DNA from: Methylibium petroleiphilum PM1
GTDB taxonomy: Bacteria > Pseudomonadota > Gammaproteobacteria > Burkholderiales > Burkholderiaceae_C
Direction: 5' to 3'
DNA: 64,000 nucleotides
Assembly (NCBI RefSeq): GCF_000015725.1
Contig: NC_008826.1
Location: 496,001 to 560,000, forward strand
Shown: piece after piece, positions 53,640-62,267 of the stretch
Layout: each line of letters begins with the position of its first letter
Position numbering within the stretch: position 1 is the first letter of the stretch
The notes under the pieces: generated by a model
Told to the model about the DNA's origin: nothing
The model's input: only the letters and a program-made list of their open reading frames with translations
The model's database searches: none
Made by a program: the position numbers and the translations under genes

Positions 53640-54917
53640 CTAGGAGGACTCCGCTGCGGCTACTCTCTCGAGCGAGAGCTTTGGCAGAAACTGCGCATCG
53701 GTCAACTCCCGGGGCGTTGGTAGCGGCATGCCACCACTGAACAGCTTCCGAACAGCCGCATGGTCTGCTGAAGAATTAACCGATTCTACGCATGACAACG
53801 TGCCACCATTGAATCGAAAGATGGAGAATTTGCCCGACGCGGGGTCTCCGCTCACCCAACGCTCGTCGTTACCGTCGCCGATTCCGGCAATCTGAATCGA
53901 CGTGCTGTACTGGCGTGTCCAGAAACACGGTGTACCTTGGTAGACTTCACCCATCATTCCAGTCAGTCGACCGGCGACGTACTTGGCCTGGTCAACTGCG
54001 TTCTGCACAGACTCAAGTCGCACTCGCCGACGCGCATGAACACTGGGGAAACTAGAACAATCACCAATAGCACTTATCCGCTCATCTGAAGTGAGAAGAG
54101 ATCCATCGACTACAATTCCGTTATCGACCGTCAAAGCGGCCTCTTCCGCAAGAGCGATGTTCGGCGATACCCCGACTCCCACCAAAACAATGCGAGCCGG
54201 CAACCGTACACCATCATCAAGTTCTACGGCGGAGACGCGTCCCGATCGGCCATGAAAGGCCACGGCGCAACGACCCGTCATGATCGAAACACCATGCGCT
54301 GCGTGCTCGCTGGCAACATAGCCAGAGATCTCCGGGGCGACAACGCGGGACATGACCCGGTCCTCAGCCTCCACGACCGTGACACGCTGACCAGCTTTGG
54401 CAGCCACTGCAGCCACTTCCATCCCGATGAAGCCGCCACCGATCACCACCATGTCCCCTGGTTCTCGGAACAGATTGCGAAGTGCCTCTGCATGCTCGAC
54501 TGTGCGCAAACTGAGCACGCCTTCGAGATGCACCCCGGGAACACGAAGTGCCCGCGGAGTGGCGCCCATAGCAATCACTAGATGGTCGTACCCTATTCTC
54601 TCACCTGAGTCCAGCGTGACGATGTTCGACGACCTGTCGATGGCGAGCCCCTTCTTCCCAAGCCGCATCACCAGTTCCAGGCTTTCCTGGTTAGCCCCCA
54701 ACCGCAGCGCGAGCGTGCCGGCGGAGTCGGAACCTTCTAGATACCCCTTTGACAAGGGCGGACGGCGATAGGGCCAGTGTGGTTCATCACCAACGAGCGT
54801 GACACACCCTCTGTATCCGAAGTCCCGCAACGAGGCAGCGACCTGGAAACCAGCTTGGCCGGCTCCGAGGACGAGGATTGCCCTCGTATCTCCGCGCTCT
54901 TGAGCTGTAGAAATCAC
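53640..54917 (-). CDS. FAD/NAD(P)-dependent oxidoreductase (ferredoxin/rubredoxin reductase type)
   Basis: A 425-residue flavoprotein of the rubredoxin/ferredoxin reductase class. The FAD motif is LVLGAGQAGFQVAASL near residue 14, with HWPYRRPPLSKGYLEG following. The NAD(P) motif is VVIGGGFIGMEVAAVAAKAG and the second FAD motif is ISAIGDCSSF. The C-terminal domain contains RLESVQNAVDQAKYVAGRL and PCFWTRQYSTSIQIAG, typical of reductases serving P450, Rieske or AlkB systems. The start is GTG 54917 after GGGAGACGATAGG. It probably reduces the rubredoxins encoded at 59.6-59.9 kb; this is inferred from context. Confidence 0.9.
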   Translation of the reverse strand: MISTAQERGDTRAILVLGAGQAGFQVAASLRDFGYRGCVTLVGDEPHWPYRRPPLSKGYLEGSDSAGTLALRLGANQESLELVMRLGKKGLAIDRSSNIVTLDSGERIGYDHLVIAMGATPRALRVPGVHLEGVLSLRTVEHAEALRNLFREPGDMVVIGGGFIGMEVAAVAAKAGQRVTVVEAEDRVMSRVVAPEISGYVASEHAAHGVSIMTGRCAVAFHGRSGRVSAVELDDGVRLPARIVLVGVGVSPNIALAEEAALTVDNGIVVDGSLLTSDERISAIGDCSSFPSVHARRRVRLESVQNAVDQAKYVAGRLTGMMGEVYQGTPCFWTRQYSTSIQIAGIGDGNDERWVSGDPASGKFSIFRFNGGTLSCVESVNSSADHAAVRKLFSGGMPLPTPRELTDAQFLPKLSLERVAAAESS

Positions 54918-55468
54918 CCTATCGTCTCCCACGATTCGACTCTTCTCTATCTTGTGACCGTGAACCAGACCCGTCGAGGGCGTGGGCAGACTTCCGTTCG
55001 CTGGAAGCGTCTCCACGTGTGAGAGCAACCATCTTGGCCCTAAATAGCCCCGTCGACACAGCGATGAATTGTCGACACACAATCCTCTTGGTCGCCACAG
55101 TCCAATTGCACAGCATCCTGCAAGACGATGCCCCCCTCTAAAGAGAGGTTTCCGAACCTCCCCGAGATCTTGGAGGCTCTTGACGTGAGCCATACACCGC
55201 TCTGGAGATGGGTGAACGATTTGTGGTCGAGCCGATCGCTGCAACTCCTCGAATGCGAGGTCCTTCCATCGACCGACAGCGAACAGAAGCGCGCTGACCT
55301 CACCGTCCGGTTCACCCCGGAATCGTGGCGCGCAAAACCGTGACGCGGACATCAGACGCTCGCGATGCAGACATGAACAAACCTCCACCGCAGAACCGTT
55401 GGCCCGATCCGCTCGTGCAGACGGCGACTTATGAATATCGCGCGTCAGGTCATCTTCGCGAAATGCTA
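54918..55468. other. Upstream region of the FAD reductase gene, with a C/G palindrome
   Basis: No gene is supported in these 550 bases. A long reverse-strand open frame continues upstream of the reductase start, but it lacks domain signatures. The region contains a palindrome-family member at 55131-55152 and presumably the reductase promoter. Confidence 0.4.
55131..55152 (-). repeat. C/G-tract palindrome, copy e, upstream of the FAD reductase gene
   Basis: On the reverse strand it reads AACCTCTCTTTAGAGGGGGG, a self-complementary arrangement similar to the elements before RND and alkB, and in the same orientation relative to the downstream gene, about 215 bases from its start. Confidence 0.6.
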
Positions 55469-55801
55469 CTAGCCACGCCGGCACTCTGTATTGTCGCGCG
55501 ACGTAGCGCCCTCCCGCTGCGATGCGCCTACACCTGCGTGAAGGTACGTCGAGCCATCCAACACTTCATGCTCCGTGGCGCCCGGCCTGCAGCCGCATGA
55601 ACGATTTTCAACGAACGGAATAAAAAACTCACGCCCAACCAGGGCTCGCGCGTAGAGATAGTTACTCAGCGCTGCCCTGCTCAAGCGATCCATGTCCACA
55701 CGCCCATCGATAGTGCACGGGAAGGAAAGTGCACGCCCCGCGTTGAAAAGCGACTGAAAGCGCAGCTCAAAGTTGAAGGCGTTGTTGACTTGTGTGCTCA
55801 C
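55469..55801 (-). CDS. Small conserved protein, paralog of the product at 32794-33012
   Basis: The frame is 110 codons, but homology to the 32794 gene covers only the first 66 or so residues: FELRFQSLFNAGRALSFPCT, then GRVDMDRLSRAALSNYLYAR and ALVGREFFIPFVE. The remainder (CRPGATEHEVLDG...) is probably non-native readthrough. The function is unknown. Its orientation is opposite to that of the left paralog, placing the two as outer mirror marks around the giant repeat, although the distances to the axis differ by about 1.8 kb. Confidence 0.65.
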   Translation of the reverse strand: MSTQVNNAFNFELRFQSLFNAGRALSFPCTIDGRVDMDRLSRAALSNYLYARALVGREFFIPFVENRSCGCRPGATEHEVLDGSTYLHAGVGASQREGATSRDNTECRRG

Positions 55802-56013
55802 GACGACCTCCCAAACCAGGCGACATATCAGCGTGACCTGTATGTTCGATATCTATAGCCCTGCGCCACAGAAGAATGCTGATTCGCGTCGTGCGTTCCC
55901 GTGGACATCTGGCAATGAAAGCCGCGAGCGAGACAGTGGACAGCTTGAGCCAAGAAGTACGCGATTGGATCATCTATGCCATGATCTTCGTTCACTGATA
56001 GCGCGGAGGCAAC

Positions 56014-56033
56014 CTGCCGAAAGGGAGGTTTTG
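56014..56033 (-). repeat. C/G-tract palindrome, copy f (degenerate)
   Basis: On the reverse strand it reads AACCTCCCTTTCGGCAGG, sharing AACCTCCC-TTCGG with the elements before RND. It lies about 215 bases upstream of the small gene at 55801, in the same orientation. Confidence 0.45.
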
Positions 56034-56189
56034 GGGAAGGTTGTGCTGGTGCCCTTCCCATATCGCAACGATCGCGCACGAGCAGCCCTCTGATGCTCAT
56101 TGCATCGCGAGCTAGCGATTGCCAGCGCCCAGTCAGCGACCGAGGGCGCCTGTGCCGCACTAATGTAAATTATTTCAATGGGTTGCTTC

Positions 56190-56590
56190 TGCGGCTCACT
56201 CGGTTGCGCCGCCGACGGCGCGTAAGTGGCTCGTGCGCTACTTGGCCGAAGAAGAGACTGAGACTGCGCTGCAGGGCCGCGCACGGCGCGCTTCCCCGGA
56301 CGCCGCGCTGGCGCCGCTCGATGATCTTCAGTGCCTTTGCCGGCTTGGACGCTGCAGCGCCAGATTGCTCATGGGGGTGTCGGCCTCCACGTCGGCCGCG
56401 CGCTGTCAGGCGCCGACCTATACAAGCTCGGCGATCTGCAGCTTGCAGCGCTACGTGCACACGGCGCCCGCGAATTGCTGTACTTCGACACCAAGAAGGT
56501 GGCCACGTCGCGCTGCGCGAGTGAGCCCACCTGTCATGACCTCAGGCCAGCGCACGCAAGCTCCGCTCAGCTGGCATCATCTCTAAATCC
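56190..56590 (+). pseudogene. IS481-family transposase relic
   Basis: Forward translation gives VAPPTARKWLVRYLAEEETE and then a damaged stretch. A second frame continues with QIAHGGVGLHVGRALSGADL, YKLGDLQLAALRAHGARELL and YFDTKKVA. This follows the IS481 order of helix-turn-helix (TARKWxARYxAEGE), second winged helix and the 'ELxHxDxKKL' catalytic start. A frameshift separates the two parts and the catalytic core after the first aspartate is lost. Confidence 0.6.
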
Positions 56591-56730
56591 GGCATCGGTT
56601 CCATGCCGGAATTAGCGGTGTTGCCCCCGTTGAGATGGCTTCCATGGCAGGTGAGCAACAACCTCTTGACCGTCCAGAATAAGTAGCAAACGGCGGATTT
56701 GCGCGCCACAGCCCTCAATCAATCGGTAAT

Positions 56731-59424
56731 TCAACTATCTAACAGCCCAAGTTTTCTCCCTGCGGTGACAGCCGTCAGGCGGTTAGTCACGTTCAACTTT
56801 CCGTAAATGTTCTTCAAGTGCCATTTCAGTGTGCCCTCGGTGATGTACAGCGTATCGGCAAGCTGCCGATTGGATAGGTCCGATTGCAACCTCCGCAAGA
56901 TTTTCAGCTCACGCCCCGTAAGCGACTCGGCCCCGGCTATGAACGCCGACGTCTTTGGATCGCTCTTTTGAACACTGAAGGCAGCCAGGATCTGGCGCAG
57001 ATACTCGCCGGTAGGAGAACTGGCCCGGGCCGCCAATCCCGCAGCGGAGATAAGCAGCAACCGCATCTGCTCACCCTCGTCTACGAATACTCGGACATAA
57101 CCTTCCGACATCGCGACTTCGATAGCCCTTTGAAGAGCGTCCCCAGCCCTCTCATGTTCCTTCCCGGCCTGGGCGGCAAGGGCCCGAATCAATAGAAGTT
57201 CGACCTGCTTCCTTTTCTGGCCGGTCCGAATCGCTCGCTGTAACGCAGGCTCGGTGAGTTCGCAGGCAACTGAATTGTTCCCCTTCAACAACGCTATCCG
57301 GCTTTCGATGCGTGGGGCCTTGTCAGACATCGCGCTCTCAAACGCATCGGCGGGACCGCACTCCGAGAAGTTCTGCAACTCTAGCCACTGTGCCTGCGCT
57401 TGGCCAAGCTCGCGATGTCTCAGAAGGAGGTCAATCCGCTCTGCCGCCAAAGCCACGACTAGCCGGGACAGACCGTGCGTCCTGCCGATCACTTCACCTT
57501 CAGCAAGCGTTTCGAGTGCGTCGAGATGGGAGCCTTGAGCGTTCTGCAGCCTCGCTAGCGCAACGTGGCCCATAATAATGGAGTCGACCGAGGTTTGCTC
57601 AATGAGTGCAGTGAGGCCATGCTCAAGCGCCGCACCCGCTTCTTCCAGCCGATTCATCTCGTAAAGCAGCGGAGCTCGGATCGCGTGTAGCATGATCTCC
57701 ACAGCAGTTTCCCCACCAAGATGCGTGGCGACCGCTGTCACTGCCTCGTCGCACTCGTAAAGGGCCTGTCGATATCGCCCTTGCTTGCTTAAAACCGTTG
57801 CTAGCCACATATCGACCCAGGCTTTGACGTAGTACCCCTTGCATTCGTCTACATATCGTTGGGCAGTTCGCAGATGCGCTAGGCTGACTTCAAAGTCAGT
57901 GTCGGCCATCGCACCGCATCCCACCACGATGTTAGCGATAGCCAGATCGATAGGTTCTGCGTCCGGCCAGCGCGACAACCAGCTTCGTGCGTATGGCGCG
58001 GCATCCTGTGCTCGATCGCAGAGGGTAGGTACGGTGCACCTTTCCAGTTCAACTGCCTGCCTTATGCGGCTCAAGCGCTGGTCGTCGAACCCATGCGAAG
58101 CTGCATCGGGTCTGTTTGTCGGTTCGGCGAATTCAATTATGAGTTTAGCAAGTACGGCTTTCGCCTCTGCAGCTCGTCTAAGGACTGCGAGTGACCAGGC
58201 TTGCTTCACCCTGATCTCCGGGAATTGCGCCAGGGCCTCCAGTGGAAGCTTGTTCGCCCAATAAAGGAACGTAGCATGACGGCCCTGATACCGCGCCATC
58301 GTACGCGCATAGTGGTCTATCAACGCCGCAGCGTTCTTGACGTTGCCGACGTCTAAGCTTAGATCGATGGCGGCGTCGATTCGACCATTGTCAGTCAACC
58401 AGGCGAGTGCACGCTCGACATATGGGCCGATTTGATTGATACCCTGTCGGCGTATTCTTATCAACAGGAAATCTCGCACAATTGGATGCAGTGCATACGG
58501 AAGCATTGCGTCATTGCTGCGACTAATAGGGAGCGCGCGCCGCTGCAATTCGGCAAGGACAGCCTCTGCGTCGCTCATTTCTGTCGCAGCAGCCACCAAG
58601 CGGCCATTGAACCGCCGCAACATCGCGAGGCAGAGCAACAACTGAGCAGCGCGATCCGGCAACTGCGATAGGAGAACTTCGCTCAGGTACTCCGAAATGG
58701 CCTGTGGTCGCTCCAGCAGGCCTTGCAACAGATTATTTTGACTTTCTTCATCGCTGTGCAGAGTCATCGCAATGAGTCGCACGATCGCTGGCCAACCCTC
58801 GCTGCGTTCATAGATGGCCTGTACCAATGCCTGTCTCGGCTTGACACTGTACTGCCTCAGAATCTGTGCAATATCCGACTGGTTGAATGCCAACTGAATA
58901 TGGTCAACGACGTGTAAGCGGCGATCGAGAGCCGCCTCGCTGGAAAGCGAACTCAAATTGGCACGCCCACTCAACACCAACGCCATACGTTCAGGCTGGT
59001 GACGAATTAACGGGCGTAAAAGGGTCGCGGCCGTGTTGTCTGACAGCCAATGAACGTCATCGACGAACAATACAGTCCGCTCCTGGCGTGAAGCCATTTC
59101 CGCAACCAGGGCCATGATTACGGCGCGTTTCCCGCGGTCACCAACGCCGTTGACCAATGACTGCGATCGTTCCGTATCGGCTGGAGAAAAGGCGTGGAGC
59201 AAATCGATCGCGAGCTTATCGCCATCCTGATCATCGCCGTCAACCAGTAGCCAAACGACACGGTAACCCAGTGCGATGACTTCTTCTCTCCACTCGCTCA
59301 GCAGGGTCGACTTGCCATAGCCAGCCGGGGCGCTCACGGCAAACACAGGCCGAGACACAGTGCGAAACGCCGCAGGCAACTTCCAGCGCTCCGGCTTAAG
59401 AATCCAGGAGGCCGCTTTATGCAT
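56731..59424 (-). CDS. MalT/AlkS-like LuxR-family transcriptional regulator
   Basis: An 897-residue large ATP-binding LuxR-type (LAL/STAND) regulator. The N-terminal NTPase has Walker A SAPAGYGKSTLLSEW near residue 30 and Walker B TVLFVDDVHWLSD. A long helical, TPR-like middle follows. The C-terminal LuxR helix-turn-helix is LTGRELKILRRLQSDLSNRQ, LADTLYITEGTLKWHLKNIY and then GKLNVTNRLTAV. Size and layout match MalT and AlkS, the alkane-responsive activator of alkB genes. GGAGACGAGA precedes ATG 59424. It lies 137 bases after the second rubredoxin gene in the same direction and probably controls the alkB locus in response to substrate. Confidence 0.92.
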   Translation of the reverse strand: MHKAASWILKPERWKLPAAFRTVSRPVFAVSAPAGYGKSTLLSEWREEVIALGYRVVWLLVDGDDQDGDKLAIDLLHAFSPADTERSQSLVNGVGDRGKRAVIMALVAEMASRQERTVLFVDDVHWLSDNTAATLLRPLIRHQPERMALVLSGRANLSSLSSEAALDRRLHVVDHIQLAFNQSDIAQILRQYSVKPRQALVQAIYERSEGWPAIVRLIAMTLHSDEESQNNLLQGLLERPQAISEYLSEVLLSQLPDRAAQLLLCLAMLRRFNGRLVAAATEMSDAEAVLAELQRRALPISRSNDAMLPYALHPIVRDFLLIRIRRQGINQIGPYVERALAWLTDNGRIDAAIDLSLDVGNVKNAAALIDHYARTMARYQGRHATFLYWANKLPLEALAQFPEIRVKQAWSLAVLRRAAEAKAVLAKLIIEFAEPTNRPDAASHGFDDQRLSRIRQAVELERCTVPTLCDRAQDAAPYARSWLSRWPDAEPIDLAIANIVVGCGAMADTDFEVSLAHLRTAQRYVDECKGYYVKAWVDMWLATVLSKQGRYRQALYECDEAVTAVATHLGGETAVEIMLHAIRAPLLYEMNRLEEAGAALEHGLTALIEQTSVDSIIMGHVALARLQNAQGSHLDALETLAEGEVIGRTHGLSRLVVALAAERIDLLLRHRELGQAQAQWLELQNFSECGPADAFESAMSDKAPRIESRIALLKGNNSVACELTEPALQRAIRTGQKRKQVELLLIRALAAQAGKEHERAGDALQRAIEVAMSEGYVRVFVDEGEQMRLLLISAAGLAARASSPTGEYLRQILAAFSVQKSDPKTSAFIAGAESLTGRELKILRRLQSDLSNRQLADTLYITEGTLKWHLKNIYGKLNVTNRLTAVTAGRKLGLLDS

Positions 59425-59561
59425 TCTCGTCTCCACCGAGTCGCCAGCGAGGCGCCTTTATATTCCTTCAGTCCACAATGTGGCAAGGACCAAGGCTCTC
59501 CATCCCTTTAGTATTTTCCCTCAAATATTATCACACCCGAATGCGGCCAGGCCTTCCCGTT

Positions 59562-59738
59562 TTAGATTTCCACCATCTGAAAATCGGATTTGGGCGATGA
59601 GCAGTCGGGACAAGTCCAGTCGTCCGGAACGTCCTCCCAGGCCGTGCCGGGAGGAATTCCGTCAGATGGCATGCCTAGCTCTTCGTCATAGGTGAAGGAG
59701 CACGTAACGCATTGCCATTTCTTGAAATTTTTGATCAT
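59562..59738 (-). CDS. Rubredoxin 2 (AlkG2-type electron-transfer rubredoxin)
   Basis: A 58-residue iron protein. The two CxxC pairs are CVTC and CPDC, with FTYDEELGMPSDGIPPGTAW and EDVPDDWTCPDCSSPKSDFQ between and after. The spacing after the second CxxC has no extra residue, the pattern of AlkG2-type rubredoxins that can carry electrons to AlkB. Its ATG (59738-59736) overlaps the TGA of the preceding rubredoxin gene as ATGA, so the two are translationally coupled. Confidence 0.92.
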   Translation of the reverse strand: MIKNFKKWQCVTCSFTYDEELGMPSDGIPPGTAWEDVPDDWTCPDCSSPKSDFQMVEI

Positions 59739-59926
59739 GGTTTCCCTTCATTTTTCTCGTCCGAAAGCGCTACGAAATCCGGTTTTTCGCGCACAGCGCA
59801 AATCGGACAGGCCCAGCTGTCTGGAATGCTAGCCCACCGTGTCCCCGGAGGGAAGCCTTCGCTTTGATCCCCTTTCTGCTCGTCATAGACGTACTCGCAG
59901 ATCGGGCACTTGTATTTCAGTGCCAT
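59735..59926 (-). CDS. Rubredoxin 1 (AlkG1-type)
   Basis: A 63-residue rubredoxin: CPICEYVYDEQKGDQSEGFP, then PPGTRWASIPDSWACPIC. After the second CxxC the sequence is AVREKPDF, one residue longer than in rubredoxin 2 and including an arginine. This is the feature that distinguishes AlkG1-type rubredoxins, which in published work do not replace AlkG2-type ones in alkane hydroxylation. It lies 59 bases after the esterase stop and overlaps the next gene by 4 bases. Confidence 0.92.
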   Translation of the reverse strand: MALKYKCPICEYVYDEQKGDQSEGFPPGTRWASIPDSWACPICAVREKPDFVALSDEKNEGKP

Positions 59927-60869
59927 GGCGTTCCCTTGTTATGGTTTGTGAGCACCGACATTGCATGCTAAATGCCGCTGCATTTTCAGCTTCGGAATCG
60001 TTGGCTCAGCCAATATGTCGACTCGTCCATCATCGCGCGACCTTGGTCCAACGACGTAACGAAACATAATGTTCCGTGGATCGCGCCCACATAGCGCGAA
60101 AGCGTAACCGTGCCCCCCGCCTCTTTCAATGCATTGGCATAGTTCTCGCCCTCGTCGCGTAGCGGGTCGAATTCCATGGTTTGCACCAGCGCGGGTGGCA
60201 GGTTAGAGAGGCTGTTCGCCAGAATCGGCGAGCAGTTTGGTCGGTACCGGTCCGAAAGCGAGCCGACGTAGTGATCGAAGAACCATTTCATGTCGGCCCC
60301 CTCAAGCAGATAACCCTTCCCGTTCTCAACCATGGAATGCGTTGGCAGCACTCCGCCGTTGATAACAGGATAAACGAGAAGTTGTGCGCAAAGGTTGGGG
60401 CCACCTTCATCACGGACGCGTAGTGCCGTGACAGCCGCAAGATTGCCGCCAGCGCTGTCTCCGGAAACTGCAATTCGATGGGCATCGCCATTAATTTCGC
60501 AGGCAAATTCGCCAGCCCAGCGAGTCGCCTCAAGGCAATCGTTGGTCGCTGCCGGGAACCTACATTCCGGAGATAATCGATAGTCGACCGATACCACCAA
60601 AGCGCTCGCGCCGAAGCATAATTCACGACAGATAATGTCGTAGGCGTCGAGACTACCGATTACCCAGCCGCCCCCATGGAAATACATTAAAACCGGAAAT
60701 GGGCCGTCCCCTTGCGGCGTATAGATTCGCAGTGGAATCTGACCTCCCGGTCCGGGAATCTTCAGGTCGACTGCGGTAGCGATCCTCGCGCGACTCGGCG
60801 GCTGGCTCATGCATAGCGCATCAAACGCGGCGCGACATTCCGCAATCCCCATCTCACGGAAAGGCTTAA

Positions 60870-62054
60870 GGAAGGTCTGCACAACGCGATGCGCCGTGCT
60901 GTTTGAAGTGACGTGATGGCGATGCCGCGCCGAAGCCCTCGATCCGGTCTGTTCTGCGGCTCGGTCGTGCCGTTTCGCAGGTGCTTTTGGCACCTCGCGA
61001 GCCCGCTGCGGGTATCGCGGACGCACTCATCCCCGCGCTCCGATCAACTGCCGTCGCGCCATCCACAGGTTCGACAGCGCGAACAGCGTGACGATCTGCG
61101 CGGTGTTCTTCTTCAGCCCCCGGTAGCGCACCTTGGTGAACCCGAACTGGCGCTTGATCACCCGGAACGGATGCTCGACCTTGGCCCGGATGCTGGCCTT
61201 CATCTTCTCGATGCGCTCGGCGATGAAGTCGGGCTCGATGAAGGGGTTGAGCTTCCTGCGCAGGCCCGGGCGCATTGCCACGTGCCAGGTCGGCCCCTTG
61301 GCCTCGGGCCGCTTGTGCACGCCCTGGTAGCCCGCGTCACCGAAGGCAGCTTCCTCATCGCCGTGCAGCAGCGCGCCGGCCATGTTCAGGTCGTTGACGT
61401 TGGCCCCCGTGGTGGCCACGGTGTGCACCAGACCCGACTGCGCGTCCACGCCGATGTGGGCCTTCATGCCGAAGTACCAGTTGTTGCCCTTGCGGGTCTG
61501 CTTCATCTCCGGGTCGCGCTCACCTTCGGCGTTCTTGGTCGAACTCGGCGCCGAGATCAGCGTGGCGTCCACCGCCGTGCCCGTGCGCATCATCAGGCCC
61601 TTGTGCTGAAGCAGATCGTTGACCACGCGCAGCATGTCCACGGCCAGGTTGTGGCGCTCCAGCAGGTGGCGGAACCTCAGGATGGTGGTCTCATCAGGCA
61701 GCCGTGCCGTCACGCTGTCGAGCTTGGCGAACTCCCGGTACAGCGGCACGTCGTGCAGCGCCTCTTCCATCGCCGGGTCGCTCAGGCCGAACCACTGCTG
61801 CAGGTAGTGGATGCGCAGCATGGTCTCGATGCCGAAGGGCGGGCGGCCGGTCTTGGCCTTGGGGTAGTGCGGCGCCACGATCTGCACCAGCACCGCCCAC
61901 GGCACCACGCGCTCCATGTCCTCCAGGAACTCGCGCTTGCGCGTCTTCTTGGTCGACAGGTTCAGGCCCAAACCCAGCTGCTTCATGGTCGTCGTGCTCC
62001 GATGCGTCGTCGCTTCAACTCATGCAAGATTCGGACGAGTTTTGCAGACGTTCC
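60870..62054 (-). mobile_element. IS5-family insertion sequence, intact
   Basis: A 1185-bp element with imperfect inverted ends, GGAAGGTCTGCACAAC at the left and GGAACGTCTGCAAAAC (reverse complement) at the right. It is flanked by TTAA on both sides (60866-60869 and 62055-62058). It contains one complete transposase gene. It disrupts the esterase gene, whose reading frame is restored exactly on its removal, so the insertion is recent. Confidence 0.92.
61027..61986 (-). CDS. tnpA: IS5-family transposase
   Basis: A 319-residue DDE transposase. The N-terminal region is TKKTRKREFLEDMERVVPW followed by GRPPFGIETMLRIHYLQQWF. The three acidic residues lie in TAVDATLISAP, AFGDAGYQGVHKR and KVEHPFRVIKRQFG. 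The C-terminus (QIVTLFALSNLWMARRQL) is complete. The relic at 29.3-29.8 kb is a diverged relative. Confidence 0.95.
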   Translation of the reverse strand: MKQLGLGLNLSTKKTRKREFLEDMERVVPWAVLVQIVAPHYPKAKTGRPPFGIETMLRIHYLQQWFGLSDPAMEEALHDVPLYREFAKLDSVTARLPDETTILRFRHLLERHNLAVDMLRVVNDLLQHKGLMMRTGTAVDATLISAPSSTKNAEGERDPEMKQTRKGNNWYFGMKAHIGVDAQSGLVHTVATTGANVNDLNMAGALLHGDEEAAFGDAGYQGVHKRPEAKGPTWHVAMRPGLRRKLNPFIEPDFIAERIEKMKASIRAKVEHPFRVIKRQFGFTKVRYRGLKKNTAQIVTLFALSNLWMARRQLIGARG

Positions 62055-62267
62055 TTAAGCCCGGCGGCAGCAAACGTCTTCAGCAGAGCCTCGGCTTGGG
62101 GATCAAGCGGCATTGGGATATCTCCTTCTAGAACACTTTACGTGGCGCTCTGCGACGCCTGCCTAGTGCCGCGGAATGCACAGGACTAATCCGCTCAGGT
62201 CCTTGAGACGCGCATCCGGCGACACCAACGCTCGCCGACTTCTGGAAAGCCTTAGCGAAAAGAGTAC

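Larger units (their letters stand above)
59986..62113 (-). pseudogene. HSL-type alpha/beta-hydrolase (esterase) gene, split by an IS5-family element
   Basis: The body at 60869 down to 59986 encodes a hormone-sensitive-lipase-type esterase: YFHGGGWVIGSLDAYD (oxyanion HGGG), VSVDYRLSPECRFPAA, VSGDSAGGNLAAV (nucleophile serine in GDSAG), FDPLRDEG (aspartate) and GAIHGTLC (histidine). The start lies beyond the IS: ATG at 62113, MPLDPQAEALLKTFAAAGLK, preceded by AAGGAGATAT. Removing 60870-62054 and one TTAA joins the pieces into 313 codons. As it stands, only a frame starting inside the IS is open. It was the gene between alkB and the rubredoxins. Confidence 0.9.

Noticed and set aside
54918-55484. 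N-terminal extension of the FAD reductase frame by 189 codons
   Set aside because: The extension has no domain and begins far before the Rossmann motif; GTG 54917 with GGGAG upstream gives the normal length.
60901-61026. Start of the esterase at 61026
   Set aside because: That start lies within the IS5-family element; the native N-terminus was found at 62113-62055 and joins exactly at the TTAA duplication.
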